NCBI GenBank assembly: GCA_905182465.1
Contig: CAJJBI010000006.1
Coordinates: 124,001-188,000 of the forward strand
Source of the DNA: Opitutaceae bacterium BACL24 MAG-120322-bin51
Lineage (GTDB): Bacteria > Verrucomicrobiota > Verrucomicrobiia > Opitutales > Coraliomargaritaceae
Reading direction: 5' to 3'
DNA: 64,000 bases
Below are positions 1 to 9,866 of this stretch, piece by piece. Both the position numbers and the translations under genes were made by a program. The first letter of the stretch is position 1. Every line of letters starts with the position of its first letter. The notes under the pieces were generated by a model that was not told the origin of the DNA, made no database searches, and saw only the letters and a list, made by a program, of their open reading frames with translations.

Positions 1-1277
1 AACATTTCCTGACGTCCGCTACCGAGGGTTGGCTCACCGTTGCCGAGGGCATATTTTTCGAGTTCTTCAAAACCCACTTCGCCAGCTTCGACCTTGGCGC
101 CGATGTCTTTGTCGAATGTGCTGTAGCGCGCATCGACGAAATCCTTAAGGCGACCATCTTCGCGGATTGCGTGGGCGACTTTGAGGCCACGTGCAAAGGC
201 ATCCATGCCGCCGATGTGGGCGTGCATTAGGTCGATCGGTTCGTGAGATTCACGTCGGCGCTTGGCGTCGAAGTTGAGACCGCCAGTCGTGAGGCCGCCC
301 ATTTCGAGCACGCAGAGCATGACCTGTGTGGTCAGGTAGATGTCGGTCGGGAACTGATCGGTGTCCCAACCAATGAGCTCGTCGCCACGGTTGGCGTCGA
401 CACTGCCGAGCATGTTGGCGTTGTTACAAACGGTGAGTTCGTGTTGCATCGTGTGGCCCGCTAGCGTGGCGTGGTTGGTCTCGATGTTTAATTTGAAGCG
501 ATCCATGAGGCCGTATTCGCGGAGGAAGTTGAGGCAGGCAGCGGAGTCGCTGTCATACTGGTGGGTGGAGGGCTCACGTGGCTTTGGTTCGATGTAGAAG
601 GGGCCGTCGAAGCCGATCTTATCCGCATGGGCGATGGCCATATGTAGAAAGGCGGCGAGGTGGTCGAGCTCGCGCTTCATGTTGGTGTTGAGCAGCGTAC
701 TGTAGCCTTCGCGACCGCCCCAGAATGTGTAACCAAGGCCGTCGAGTTCCTTCGTGCATTCGAGAGCCTTTTTAACCTGCGCAGCTGCGTAAGCAAATAC
801 GTTGGCATCGGGCGAAGTGGCGCCGCCTTGCGAGTAGCGAGGGTGGGAGAAGAGGCAAGCGGTACCCCAAAGTAGCTGGACGCCGGTTTCTTTTTGTTTG
901 GCTTTGAGCTTGGCGACGACGGAGTCGAGGGCGGCGTTGGAGGCGGCAAGATCGCCGAGTTCAGGGGCGATATCGCGATCATGCCAGCAGTAAAAGTCGA
1001 TACCGATTTTCTCGAGAAATTCAAAGAATACGTCGACGCGAGCGACAGCGTTTTCGACGGAATTTGAACCATCGTCCCAAGGCATAACGGCAGTGCCGGC
1101 ACCGAAGGGGTCGCCGAGCTCGTTGCGCATGACGTGCCAGTAGGGCGCGGCGAAGCGAAGGTGATCCTTCATGGATTTCCCGCCGACTATCTCGTCGGGG
1201 TTGTAGTGCTTGAAAGCAAGCGCGCTCTTAGAGCTTGTGCCCTCAAATTGGATTTTGTCGCAGTCGAAATGTGGCAT
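1..1277 (-). CDS. xylA: Xylose isomerase, C-terminus cut by window edge
   Basis: Converts D-xylose to D-xylulose in the cytoplasm, the first step of the isomerase route of xylose use. The frame is open from the ATG at 1277 to the left edge, about 425 codons, so only the last residues are missing. Visible family marks are the WHDRD segment with the catalytic His-Asp pair near residues 99-102, a WGGREGY signature near residue 185, an IEPKPREP metal-ligand segment, and a C-terminal [10 protein letters not shown] segment. It is divergent from an AraC-type regulator with a PBP1 domain, the usual partner of xylose genes. The 182-base gap holds a candidate operator. Identification is secure; the true stop lies outside the window. 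Confidence 0.95.
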   Translation of the reverse strand, partial: MPHFDCDKIQFEGTSSKSALAFKHYNPDEIVGGKSMKDHLRFAAPYWHVMRNELGDPFGAGTAVMPWDDGSNSVENAVARVDVFFEFLEKIGIDFYCWHDRDIAPELGDLAASNAALDSVVAKLKAKQKETGVQLLWGTACLFSHPRYSQGGATSPDANVFAYAAAQVKKALECTKELDGLGYTFWGGREGYSTLLNTNMKRELDHLAAFLHMAIAHADKIGFDGPFYIEPKPREPSTHQYDSDSAACLNFLREYGLMDRFKLNIETNHATLAGHTMQHELTVCNNANMLGSVDANRGDELIGWDTDQFPTDIYLTTQVMLCVLEMGGLTTGGLNFDAKRRRESHEPIDLMHAHIGGMDAFARGLKVAHAIREDGRLKDFVDARYSTFDKDIGAKVEAGEVGFEELEKYALGNGEPTLGSGRQEM

Positions 1278-1336
1278 ATTATATTGCAGCGCTGGACGCC
1301 GAGTTGGGTGGTTGATTTGTTGAGTCGGTAGAATTC

Positions 1337-1361
1337 GACTGAGCACTAAATTAACTCAGTC
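1337..1361. promoter_or_regulatory. Candidate operator between xylA and the XylR-like gene
   Basis: GACTGAG at 1337-1343 and CTCAGTC at 1355-1361 form a perfect 7-base inverted repeat separated by 11 A/T-rich bases. A second, overlapping pair (AGTCG 1323-1327, CGACT 1336-1340) lies beside it. It sits in the divergent xylA / XylR-like intergenic region, about 60 bases upstream of the xylA ATG and 100 upstream of the regulator. Assignment as an operator is inference from position and symmetry. Confidence 0.35.
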
Positions 1362-1459
1362 TCACGGTGTATAATATCAAATTGATCGAATAACTGATAC
1401 CGCAAAATGCGATTATATTCTGTTGATTTGCGCCAATTAGTTGTGTGGACTGATTTTCG

Positions 1460-2587
1460 ATGAGTGAGCAGATTGCCATAGTCATGTCCGAGGTGTTTTT
1501 GCGTCGCCTGACGCCTGCATTGATGCCTTTTGTACGTCGAGAGCAGGACTTTCGAATTGTAAGTATCCACCGACCCATCAATGAGTTGCTCGATTTGTTG
1601 CGCGAGCTAAATCCACGCGGACTGATTACCGAATGGTTGCCCGAGGTGACCGAGGCAATGCTCAAGCTTGATCTACCTACCGTGATCGCAGACACGGACT
1701 ATACTTATCCTGGCGTTGTTAGCATTGATGTGGATGACCGAGCTGTGGGCGCAGCTGCGGCAGAGGCTTTTCTGCAAGCAGGGTTTCGCAGTTTTGCTTG
1801 CTTGGGCAATGGCTCGCCCTATTCAGGCCAACGTATAGACGGGTTTTTACAGGCGGTAGATTTCCCCGTATCAGTGCATACGGAGACGGCTTTTGAAGAT
1901 GCGCGCTATAGTGAGCACTTTGTCGAGCCCAGCGCTAATCTGCGTAATTGGTTGGAGTCGCTTCCCAAGCCTGTCGGTATCTTCGCGGTGCACGATCCTT
2001 TAGGACGTTTTCTTTGTAGCAGCTGCCTGCAGCTCGGCATCGCGGTGCCAGAGCAAGCCGCTGTGATCGGCGCGAATAATGACGAGCTGGTTTGCGGGCT
2101 GAGTCACCCGATGCTTTCGAGCGTGGCGATTCCATGGGACGCGATCGGCGCGCTGGTGGGGGAGTCGATGCAAACATTGTTGGCCAAGAAGAAGCTTACT
2201 TCGGAGCCGGTTCTTGTCGCACCCAGCGGCGTGGTCATGCGGCACTCGGCTAATCACCTTGCAGTGGATGATCCGCAACTGCGCCAAGCGATGTCTTACC
2301 TTTCCGAGCACGTGCAAGACTCTATTAGCATTGGGCAGATGTGTGATGAGTTGCGGATTGCACGGCGCAGCCTAGAACGGAAGTTCAAAGAGTTTTACCG
2401 TTGCTCACCATGGGAGATGCTTTGCCGATTACGTATCGCTCGTGCGAAGCAGTTACTAGCGCAGACGAATCATCCGATCGGAATGATCTCGGATTTGTGT
2501 GGTTTTAACGACGCCGAGCGAATGGCTGTGGTCTTTAAGCGGGTCGTTGGCGAGCCACCGTCAAGTTTCCGTAAGTCACGCGGGTAA
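1460..2587 (+). CDS. XylR-type transcriptional regulator (PBP1 domain + AraC HTH)
   Basis: Predicted DNA-binding sugar sensor of 375 residues. Residues 1 to about 260 resemble the LacI/periplasmic-binding-protein type 1 fold (an AAEAFLQAGFRSFACLGNG segment and a later NNDELVCGLSHPMLSSVAIPW segment). Residues about 270-375 form an AraC double helix-turn-helix (ISIGQMCDEL, RRSLERKFKEF, the MISDLCGF second HTH, PPSSFRK end). The same architecture is found in E. coli XylR, which activates xylose genes on binding xylose. Divergence from xylA supports that role here, although related proteins sense other sugars. The ATG at 1460 has no strong Shine-Dalgarno sequence. Confidence 0.85.
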   Translation: MSEQIAIVMSEVFLRRLTPALMPFVRREQDFRIVSIHRPINELLDLLRELNPRGLITEWLPEVTEAMLKLDLPTVIADTDYTYPGVVSIDVDDRAVGAAAAEAFLQAGFRSFACLGNGSPYSGQRIDGFLQAVDFPVSVHTETAFEDARYSEHFVEPSANLRNWLESLPKPVGIFAVHDPLGRFLCSSCLQLGIAVPEQAAVIGANNDELVCGLSHPMLSSVAIPWDAIGALVGESMQTLLAKKKLTSEPVLVAPSGVVMRHSANHLAVDDPQLRQAMSYLSEHVQDSISIGQMCDELRIARRSLERKFKEFYRCSPWEMLCRLRIARAKQLLAQTNHPIGMISDLCGFNDAERMAVVFKRVVGEPPSSFRKSRG

Positions 2588-2678
2588 GTGTTTCTCAAAT
2601 GTTTTTACGCTCACGGAAGTTTGATTCAATCCGGTCCCGAGCAAGCACCCTTCGGGTATAAACCCGTACGATTCGATG

Positions 2679-4481
2679 CTAGTAAACATCCCGCAGGTAG
2701 CGCTTATCAGTTTTCAGCTTTTTGACGTAAGCCGCGGCGTCTTCATTACTTTTACCACCTTCTTTTTCGATAATTTCGTGTAGTGCCAAGTCGACATCTG
2801 TTGCCATGCGGCTGGCGTCGCCGCAGACGTAGAAGCTCGCGCCTTTTTCTAACCATGTGTAGAGTTCTTTGCTGTTCTCGCGCATGCGATCTTGCACGTA
2901 AACCTTTTCTTCTTGGTCACGTGAGAAGGCGACGTCCAACTTGGTCAAAACGCCGTCGGCGAGGTAATCCTGCCACTCGGTCTGGTAGAGAAAATCTGTG
3001 AGGTAGTGCTGGTCACCGAAGAAGAGCCAATTTTGGCCTTTCGCGCCGATGGCTTTGCGCTCTTCCACGAAAGCGCGGAAGGGGGCGATACCGGTGCCAG
3101 GACCAACCATGATCATGGGAGCATCGTTATCGGCGGGGATTTTAAAGTGTTTGTTCGCAGTGACGAAGACGTCGGCCTTGTCGCCCTCGGCAATACGGTC
3201 TGACAAATAAGTAGAGCAGACGCCCTTGCGCTGACGGCCATGCGCATCGTATCGGACGACGCCTACGGTGAGATGAACTTCGCCCGGGTGAGCCTTCGGA
3301 CTGGACGCGATCGAGTAGAGCCGCGGCGGCAGTTTCCTCATGATACCGACAAGGGCATTGGCTGTGATCTCTTTGGCTGGAAAGTCGTTCAAGACATCGA
3401 TGATCTCGCGACCATGGAGGTAGGCTTGCAGGTCGGCTTTTTTAGCAGGGTCTAGCATGGCTGCAAGTTTTGCGTCCTTGGCGATCTCGTTATAGCGCTT
3501 GAGCACAGGTAAGGAAATTGCTGTCACATCGAGCTGACTAGTCAGGGCTTGTTGCAAGGTGTATTCCTGCTCTTTGATCCGCACGGGTGCGTCGGCGACG
3601 AGCTTAGTCGTTTCGATGATCGTGTTGACCACATCTTCTGCGTTGTGTGGAACCACTGCGAGGGCATCGCCAGTTTCGTACTCGAGACCAGAGCCTTCGA
3701 GGCTGAATTCTAGGTGGATGGTTTCCTTGGCGGAACCTTCCCCGTTGAGCATGACGCGCTCAGTCAGCTCGGAAGGATAAGGATTTTTGCGGGAATACTT
3801 GACCGGTGCAACAGGGGCTACAGGCGCTGCCACTACAGCGGATGCAGCGGGTTTAAATTCGGCTTCGAGCACGCCGAGCGCGCCTTTGTGCCATTTTGCA
3901 AAATCATCGTCGTAGTCTACATCGCAATCCACGCGGTCGTAGATGCGCTTCGCGCCGAGGCCTTCGAGGCGGGCGTCGAAGTCGATCCCCATTTTGCAAA
4001 ACTCCTCGTAACTGGTGTCGCCGAGACCGAGCACAGAAAAGCGAGTATTGGGCAGTTTGGGTGCCTTGTCGCCCATGAAAGCTTCGTAAAAATCGATCGC
4101 GGTTTCGGGTGGGTCGCCCTCGCCCCAAGTGCTGACGATTACGAGAAGGTTTTGAATGTCTTTCAGCTTGGCTACCTTGATGTCGGCCATATTGACCGCC
4201 TTCGCTATGAAGCCTTTGCCCTTCGCTGCTTTCACAGTGAGGTCGGCGAGACTCTCGGAGTTGCCTGATTCGGTGCCGTAGAGAACGGTCAGTTCGGGAG
4301 CAGTTAAGGGTGCGGCGGTTGTGTGGGATGCAGCACCAAAAGTTGCGCGTAGGCCACTGATAAAGCCCTCAATCCAGAGTAACTGATCGGCTTGGAGGCC
4401 TTTGAGAAGACTGTTCAGCGAGGCCACTCGCTCGGGGGCAAGGGGTGCTGTCTGCGGGACGATTGGATCGGTAGTGCTCAT
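2679..4481 (-). CDS. cysJ: Assimilatory sulfite reductase (NADPH) flavoprotein, alpha subunit
   Basis: Passes electrons from NADPH via FAD and FMN to the CysI hemoprotein, which reduces sulfite to sulfide for cysteine synthesis. The 600-residue protein has a flavodoxin domain at about residues 65-205 (LYGTESGNSE, STWGEGDPPE and LGLGDTSYEEF loops), an Ala/Pro/Val linker, then an FAD/NADP reductase module with the RLYSIASS FAD motif, GVCSTYL, and MVGPGTGIAPFRAF for NADPH. It ends in the typical YLRDVY. It is transcribed away from cysI rather than in one operon with it, and the two genes share a 194-base divergent promoter region. Confidence 0.95.
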   Translation of the reverse strand: MSTTDPIVPQTAPLAPERVASLNSLLKGLQADQLLWIEGFISGLRATFGAASHTTAAPLTAPELTVLYGTESGNSESLADLTVKAAKGKGFIAKAVNMADIKVAKLKDIQNLLVIVSTWGEGDPPETAIDFYEAFMGDKAPKLPNTRFSVLGLGDTSYEEFCKMGIDFDARLEGLGAKRIYDRVDCDVDYDDDFAKWHKGALGVLEAEFKPAASAVVAAPVAPVAPVKYSRKNPYPSELTERVMLNGEGSAKETIHLEFSLEGSGLEYETGDALAVVPHNAEDVVNTIIETTKLVADAPVRIKEQEYTLQQALTSQLDVTAISLPVLKRYNEIAKDAKLAAMLDPAKKADLQAYLHGREIIDVLNDFPAKEITANALVGIMRKLPPRLYSIASSPKAHPGEVHLTVGVVRYDAHGRQRKGVCSTYLSDRIAEGDKADVFVTANKHFKIPADNDAPMIMVGPGTGIAPFRAFVEERKAIGAKGQNWLFFGDQHYLTDFLYQTEWQDYLADGVLTKLDVAFSRDQEEKVYVQDRMRENSKELYTWLEKGASFYVCGDASRMATDVDLALHEIIEKEGGKSNEDAAAYVKKLKTDKRYLRDVY

Positions 4482-4560
4482 ATTTCTGCTTGGAAAAAGG
4501 CTTTTAAATAAGCACAGATCGCCCGAAACGCTAGCCTATTTCTACGTTTTCAGCCCTTTT

Positions 4561-4587
4561 CTTAGGTTTTTGAGTGACAAACCTAAG
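4561..4587. promoter_or_regulatory. Perfect inverted repeat in the cysJ/cysI divergent promoter
   Basis: CTTAGGTTT (4561-4569) and AAACCTAAG (4579-4587) are exact reverse complements separated by nine bases, placed near the middle of the 194-base gap between the two start codons. Such a dyad between divergent sulfur-assimilation genes is a good candidate binding site for a shared regulator. The regulator is not in the window, so its family is unknown. Confidence 0.5.
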
Positions 4588-4675
4588 TTAAAGGTTAAAA
4601 AAGTAGTATTTCTTTCAAACAAGGATGCTTCTGCGTTTGCATCGGGTAAAAGATGCGACTTATTAAAGGTCAATT

Positions 4676-6427
4676 ATGATTTCTGACAGCCAATCAGCTC
4701 CACAACTTCACAAGAACGAAGGAATCAAAACCCGTAGTAACTATCTCAGGGGCACGATTCTCGAAGGCATCGCCGACAGTTCGAACGGATCCATCGCAGC
4801 CGACGATCAGCAGGTATCCAAATTTCACGGCCTCTACCAGCAGGACGATCGCGACGTGCGCGCCAAGCGTCGCAAGCATAAGCTGGACAAAGCCTACTCC
4901 TTCTTGGCTCGTATCTGCCTGCCTGGCGGCGTTTGCACACCCGAGCAATGGCTGGTAATGGACAAACTCGCTAACTACTGCGCATTCAATACGCTCAAAA
5001 TCACTACTCGCCAAGCCTTCCAGTTGCACGGCATCTTGAAGGGAAACCTCAAGGAGGTGATCAGCTCGTGTAATGACGTCGCCATGACTACGCTCGCCGC
5101 ATGTGGTGATGTGAACCGCAACGTCATGTGCAACCCGAATCCTTTTGCCTCAGAAATTCACACTGAAGTGCAACGCGTGACCGAGGAGATTGACGCATAC
5201 CTTAAACCGCAGACCCCCGCATTTTCTGAGATGTGGCTCGATGGTGAGCCGATCAAGCTAACCGTTCCACTAGCTGCCGAGCGTTCGCTCGACTGCAAGG
5301 GCGACGAAATTGAACCACTTTACGGTACTACCTACCTGCCGCGTAAGTTCAAGATCGCCATGGCCATTCCGCCTTATAACGACGTCGACGTCTTCGCGCA
5401 CTGCCTCGGCTTCATCGCGATTGTCGAAGATGGTAAGCTGCTCGGCTTTAATGTCTCCGTCGGTGGCGGCATGGGCATGACCCATGGCAATGAAAAGACT
5501 TTTCCGCGTCTCGCCGAAGTCATTGCCTTCTGCACGCCCGACCAAGCCGTCGCGGTGGCCGAGAGGATCGTTACCATCCAGCGGGACCATGGCAACCGTG
5601 AGGACCGTGCCAACGCCCGTTTCAAATACACCGTCGAACGCCTCGGTAAGGACTGGATCCGCGAAGAGCTAGAGAAACGTCTCGGCTACAAGCTCGAAGA
5701 CGCCCACGACTATAAATTCGTCAGCAACTGCGACCGCTACGGCTGGAGCGAAGGCATTAATGGAAAATGGCACCTCGGCCTATTTATCGAAGGCGGTCGG
5801 GTCGTCGATCTAGATGACAAGCTGCTGAAGACGGGCATGCTCGAAATTGCCAAAGTTCACAAGGGCGAGTTCCGCCTGAGCGCGAATCAAAATCTCATTA
5901 TCAGCAACGTCGCCGCCGAGGACAAAGACACCATCGACTCAATGGTCGAGCAATACGGTCTCGACGCCTACAAGACTGCCTCCGGCATGCGCCGTAGCCA
6001 GATTGCCTGCGTGGCACTGCCGACCTGCGGCCTCGCTCTTGCCGAGTCTGAACGCTACTTGCCTAATCTAGTCAGCGACCTCGAAGTTATCCTTGAAAAA
6101 GCCGGTCTACGAAATGACGAGATCGTCATCCGTTCCACCGGTTGCCCTAACGGTTGTGGCCGTCCTTACCTAGGCGAGATTGGGCTAGTTGGTAAAGTCC
6201 CTGGGAAATATAATCTTTACCTAGGTGCCGGTTTCGACGGCGAGCGTTTGAACAAGCTCTACCGGACCTCCATCACTCACGAGCAGATTATAGATGAGCT
6301 AAAGCCCATTCTCATTAGTTACGCCAAAGAGCGCGAAGAGGGCGAACGCTTTGGCGATTTCACCATCCGCAAAGGCTACGTTAAACCGACCACTGCGGGT
6401 AATAATTTCCACGCAAACATAGCGTAG
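4676..6427 (+). CDS. cysI: Sulfite reductase hemoprotein, beta subunit
   Basis: Reduces sulfite to sulfide by six electrons at a siroheme-[4Fe-4S] centre. The 583-residue length is close to the family norm. The four cluster ligands are visible as C445 and C451 (ACVALPTC) and C490 and C494 (GCPNGC), the C-X5-C ... C-X3-C spacing of CysI. The GRPYLGEIGLVGKVPGKYNLYLG segment is typical of CysI rather than of nitrite reductases. The ATG at 4676 is preceded by AAAGG. It is divergent from cysJ. Confidence 0.95.
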   Translation: MISDSQSAPQLHKNEGIKTRSNYLRGTILEGIADSSNGSIAADDQQVSKFHGLYQQDDRDVRAKRRKHKLDKAYSFLARICLPGGVCTPEQWLVMDKLANYCAFNTLKITTRQAFQLHGILKGNLKEVISSCNDVAMTTLAACGDVNRNVMCNPNPFASEIHTEVQRVTEEIDAYLKPQTPAFSEMWLDGEPIKLTVPLAAERSLDCKGDEIEPLYGTTYLPRKFKIAMAIPPYNDVDVFAHCLGFIAIVEDGKLLGFNVSVGGGMGMTHGNEKTFPRLAEVIAFCTPDQAVAVAERIVTIQRDHGNREDRANARFKYTVERLGKDWIREELEKRLGYKLEDAHDYKFVSNCDRYGWSEGINGKWHLGLFIEGGRVVDLDDKLLKTGMLEIAKVHKGEFRLSANQNLIISNVAAEDKDTIDSMVEQYGLDAYKTASGMRRSQIACVALPTCGLALAESERYLPNLVSDLEVILEKAGLRNDEIVIRSTGCPNGCGRPYLGEIGLVGKVPGKYNLYLGAGFDGERLNKLYRTSITHEQIIDELKPILISYAKEREEGERFGDFTIRKGYVKPTTAGNNFHANIA

Positions 6428-6480
6428 ATCTGCTCTAAACAAAGCGAATTTTTCCGCCTATCTCTTAAAAATACGTCTGC

Positions 6481-6855
6481 ATGAAGTCACTGCAAAAACT
6501 CTCACTTCTCCTCATCTCTGTTTTCCTCTTCACTGCATGCAGCGAAGAAACCAAGCAGGAGTTGAAAGAAGCGGCTGACGCCGTCACCGCCGAATCTAAA
6601 GAGCAGTTATCTGAAATGGTCGACAAGGCCAAAGGCAAAGTAGCTGAGACTGCTGAAGTGGTCAAATCCAAGACGCAAGAGATTGCCGAAAAAGCCTTTA
6701 AAGAGGTCGCGGAGGTAAAGGAAGCTGCCGCAGAAAAGATGGGAAAAGTTATTCAAGATACCAGCGAAGAAGTCACCGAACTTAAAGCCGCAACCGATGC
6801 CAAGCTGCAAGGCATGTTTAAGCAGAAGGAAGAAGCGCCTGCTGACCTAGAGTAG
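6481..6855 (+). CDS. Small lipoprotein with a charged amphipathic helix
   Basis: A 124-residue protein of unknown function. Residues 1-20 form a lipoprotein signal peptide ending in the lipobox LFTAC, so C20 is the likely lipidated residue. The rest is almost all A/E/K/T/V with no aromatic core, in 11-residue-like periodic helices (KGKVAETAEVVKSKTQEIAEKA), reminiscent of LEA or apolipoprotein-like amphipathic repeats. It starts 53 bases after cysI and ends before yaaA. A role in envelope stress or membrane-surface interaction is only a guess. Confidence 0.7.
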   Translation: MKSLQKLSLLLISVFLFTACSEETKQELKEAADAVTAESKEQLSEMVDKAKGKVAETAEVVKSKTQEIAEKAFKEVAEVKEAAAEKMGKVIQDTSEEVTELKAATDAKLQGMFKQKEEAPADLE

Positions 6856-6923
6856 TGTGAAATTTTTTGGATAATGACACGACTAGTTTGTAGACGCTCA
6901 GCTCATCGCTTTATTTTTCTCTG

Positions 6924-7712
6924 ATGATAACACTTCTCTCCCCTGCCAAATCCCTTGATTATGAATCGCCTTGCCTTACCGAGCGATCGACTCAGCCCCG
7001 CCTGAAGTCGGACACGGCTGCGCTCATGGAGCAGCTCAAATCGCTTTCCTCCGAAGAGGTTGGATCACTCATGAATGTCAGTGACAAGCTGGCCTTGCTT
7101 AATCACGAGCGCTTTCAAAGCTTTGCATCATCCTTCACTAAAAAGAATAGCCGCCAAGCTATCTTGGCATTCACAGGTGATGTCTACCAGGGCATGAATC
7201 TACGCGAGTGGTCCGCGGGCGACTTTGCTACAGCTCAAGAAAATGTCCGCATCTTGTCGGGGCTCTATGGAGTGCTACGTCCGCTAGATTTGATGCAACC
7301 CTACCGACTTGAAATGGGCACTTCACTGGCGAACGTACGAGGTAAGAACCTCTACCAGTTCTGGGGCGATCGCATTACTGGCTTGTTAAACAAGGATCTT
7401 GAAAAATCCAATTCTAGTGTCGTGGTTAACTTAGCCTCGAACGAATATTTTTCTTCAGTGATCCCGTCTAAACTGAACGGCCAACTGACCAGCCCTGTGT
7501 TCAAAGACGAAAAGAAGGGTAAGTATAAAATCATCTCCTTTTACGCAAAGAAAGCTCGCGGTATGATGGCTGATTACATCGTGAAAAACGAACTGAAAGA
7601 CTCAGAGGATTTGCGGGAATTCTCAACTGGAGGTTACGCCTACGACGCCGAAAGCTCGACCGTGGACAAGCCAGTTTTCCTGCGCTCCGAAGCTTCTGCG
7701 AGCAAGGTTTAG
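6924..7712 (+). CDS. yaaA: YaaA/UPF0246 family peroxide-stress protein
   Basis: A 262-residue member of the YaaA family. In E. coli, YaaA limits intracellular free iron and protects DNA during hydrogen peroxide stress. Family marks seen are the N-terminal LLSPAKSLDY, the FTGDVYQGM segment, SGLYGVLRPLDLMQPYRLEMG, the QFWGD segment, VVNLASNEYF and the KKARGMMADYI region. Length matches the family. It is convergent with the uvrA remnant, with 100 bases between them. Family assignment is firm; its exact role in this organism is inferred. Confidence 0.92.
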   Translation: MITLLSPAKSLDYESPCLTERSTQPRLKSDTAALMEQLKSLSSEEVGSLMNVSDKLALLNHERFQSFASSFTKKNSRQAILAFTGDVYQGMNLREWSAGDFATAQENVRILSGLYGVLRPLDLMQPYRLEMGTSLANVRGKNLYQFWGDRITGLLNKDLEKSNSSVVVNLASNEYFSSVIPSKLNGQLTSPVFKDEKKGKYKIISFYAKKARGMMADYIVKNELKDSEDLREFSTGGYAYDAESSTVDKPVFLRSEASASKV

Positions 7713-9450
7713 TTAAGAAGTTTGGTAAGTAAAAAACTTTAATTTTTCTCATATAGTCTGCCGCTAAAAATGTGCACGACGCGGTCGAACTGAATGGGAA
7801 TAATATAGAAATCTAGGACATGTAATCTGCCGTCACACTGCCCTTTACTTTTTTGATCCCATCAACTCTACCCTGATATAGGAGATCCCCTCCGGCTTCG
7901 CCGCCGTCAGGTCCGATCTCGATGAGGTAGTCGGCATCTTTGATCACTTCGAGGTGGTGCTCGATCACTATCACGGTGTGGCCTTTGTCCACAAGGCTGT
8001 GCAGAAGCTCGATCAGGCGCTCGACGTCGGATAGGTGCAGGCCGATGGTAGGCTCTTCGAGGATGTAGAGGTTACCTTGGCCTTTGTTGTATTGTCGCTC
8101 TTTGAAGGTGGGCATGCCTTTGGCTAGCTCGCTAACGAGTTTAAGGCGTTGGGCTTCACCACCAGAGAGGGTGGGCGAGTATTGTCCTAGCTCGATGTAG
8201 CCGAGTCCTGTTTCGACCATCAGTTGCATGAGCTTACTGAGTTGGGTGTGAAAACTAAAGAACTTTGCCGCCTCTTCGAAGCTCATTTGCAGAACGTCGG
8301 CGATGCTCTTGCCATGCCAGCGTAGTTCGTCGAGTTCGGCGCCGTAGCGGCGACCGTTACAGTCCTCGCAAGTCACGTAGGCGTCGGGCATGAAGTTCAT
8401 TTCTAGTTTCACGCGGCCAGCACCTTTGCAAGTTTCGCAGCGCCCGCCCTTGGTATTAAAAGAGAAAGTGCCAGGCTTGTAGCCGCGCATGTTGGCCTCG
8501 GGTAGCTTGGCAAAAATGTCCCGTATAATATCGAATGCACCGATGTAAGTCGCAGGTGTGGAGCGCGGGGTTTTGCCAATAGGAGATTGGTCGACCTCGA
8601 TCACTTTGCGAATTGTTTCTGCGCCTTGAAGGGACTTGAAACAATCCGAAGCAGTGAGGATTTTTGATTGAGCAGTCAGTTTTGCTGATTTGGTTTCGAT
8701 GGCTGCTTTGACTAATGGCTTTAATAAGTCACGAATCAGAGTGCTTTTACCTGCGCCGGATACGCCGCAGACGACATTGAGACGCTGCTTTGGAATATGT
8801 AGGTCGAAGCCTTTGAGATTTCTTAGGGTGGCACCTCGTAGTATAATCCATTGCTCGTTGCTTTTCTTTTTTCGCGGGCTCCATGTGGCGGGTAACGTGC
8901 GGTGCTCGCCGCGGAGTGGGTGCTGCATTTGCTTGCGCAAATACTGCGCAGTGAGGGAACGCTTGCTTTTCTTAATTTTTGCCAGACTGCCGTTGGCGAC
9001 GATCTCACCGCCGTGAATACCGGCGGCGGGGCCTAGGTCGAGAATCTGGTCAGCCTTACGCATAGTGGCCTCGTTGTGCTCAACGATCACAAGGGTGTTA
9101 CCTCGTTTACGTAATTGATCGAGGGATTCGAGGAGCTTTGCATTGTCCCGTGCGTGCAGACCGATGGATGGCTCATCGAGGACGTAGAGCACGCCTGATA
9201 GGTTGGATCCAAGCTGCGCGGCTAGACGGATACGTTGGGCTTCACCTCCGGAGAGTGTAGCGGTGGCGCGATCGAGGCTGAGGTAGTTTAGCCCAACACG
9301 ATCCATGAAGCGCATGCGCTCTTCGATCTCGGGAAGTAGTTCGTCGAGGACGGGCTTTGAGCGTTTGCTTGTCTTTAGGTTCTTGAGAACCAGGAGCAAC
9401 TGTGACGGCGTGAGCTTTAAAAGTTCAGGCAGTGAAACGTTCTCACTAAG

Positions 9451-9480
9451 TCCTAATTTATAATCTTTAATTCTTAATTT
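9451..9480. repeat. TCCTAATTTATAATC-type A/T repeat in uvrA
   Basis: An in-frame A/T-rich insert encoding LRIKDYKLG in uvrA fragment 5. The TTAATTCTTAATT portion matches the repeats at hemF and cca/polA. Confidence 0.5.
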
Positions 9481-9833
9481 GAGTGGTAACTTGACGGCAC
9501 TGCTAAGCGCATTTAGCCGCTTACCACAACAGTCGGGGCAGGTTGCACCGTCTTCAAGGTCGTCGAGGTGATCAAAGGAAGTTTTCGTCCCTGTCCCAAG
9601 CTCGTCGAGGGCTTCGCTAGACATCCATTCAAAGAGTTGGCCGTAGCCGCGACAGGTAGGGCACCAGCCGCGCGGGCTGTTCCACGAGAAGTGCTTTGGG
9701 TCTAGCTCAGGGAAAGCTTCGCCTGTAGTCGGGTCGGTGCGCTTGGTCGAGAGGCGAGAAATGGTTTCTCCTTTCGGCGACATAAGGAAGGCGCTGCCTT
9801 TGCCTAATCTCAAGGCTTCATTGAGGCTTTGAG

Positions 9834-9866
9834 AAGTGGTGGTTGGTGGTTGGTGAGTGGTGAGTT
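9834..9866. repeat. GGTTGGTGGTTGG / GGTGAGTGG simple repeat in uvrA
   Basis: A G/T-rich simple repeat inside uvrA fragment 5, read in frame on the minus strand as TTHQPPTTTSQS. It joins a GGTTGG-type unit to a GGTGAG-type unit, linking the repeat types seen at the breaks. Confidence 0.6.

Noticed and set aside
3714-4268. 184-codon frame antisense to cysJ
   Set aside because: Lies fully within the conserved cysJ flavodoxin region and shows no protein family features.
7718-7750. Terminator between yaaA and uvrA
   Set aside because: Only a six-pair A/T-rich stem (AAGTTT/AAACTT) before a T-run; too weak to claim.
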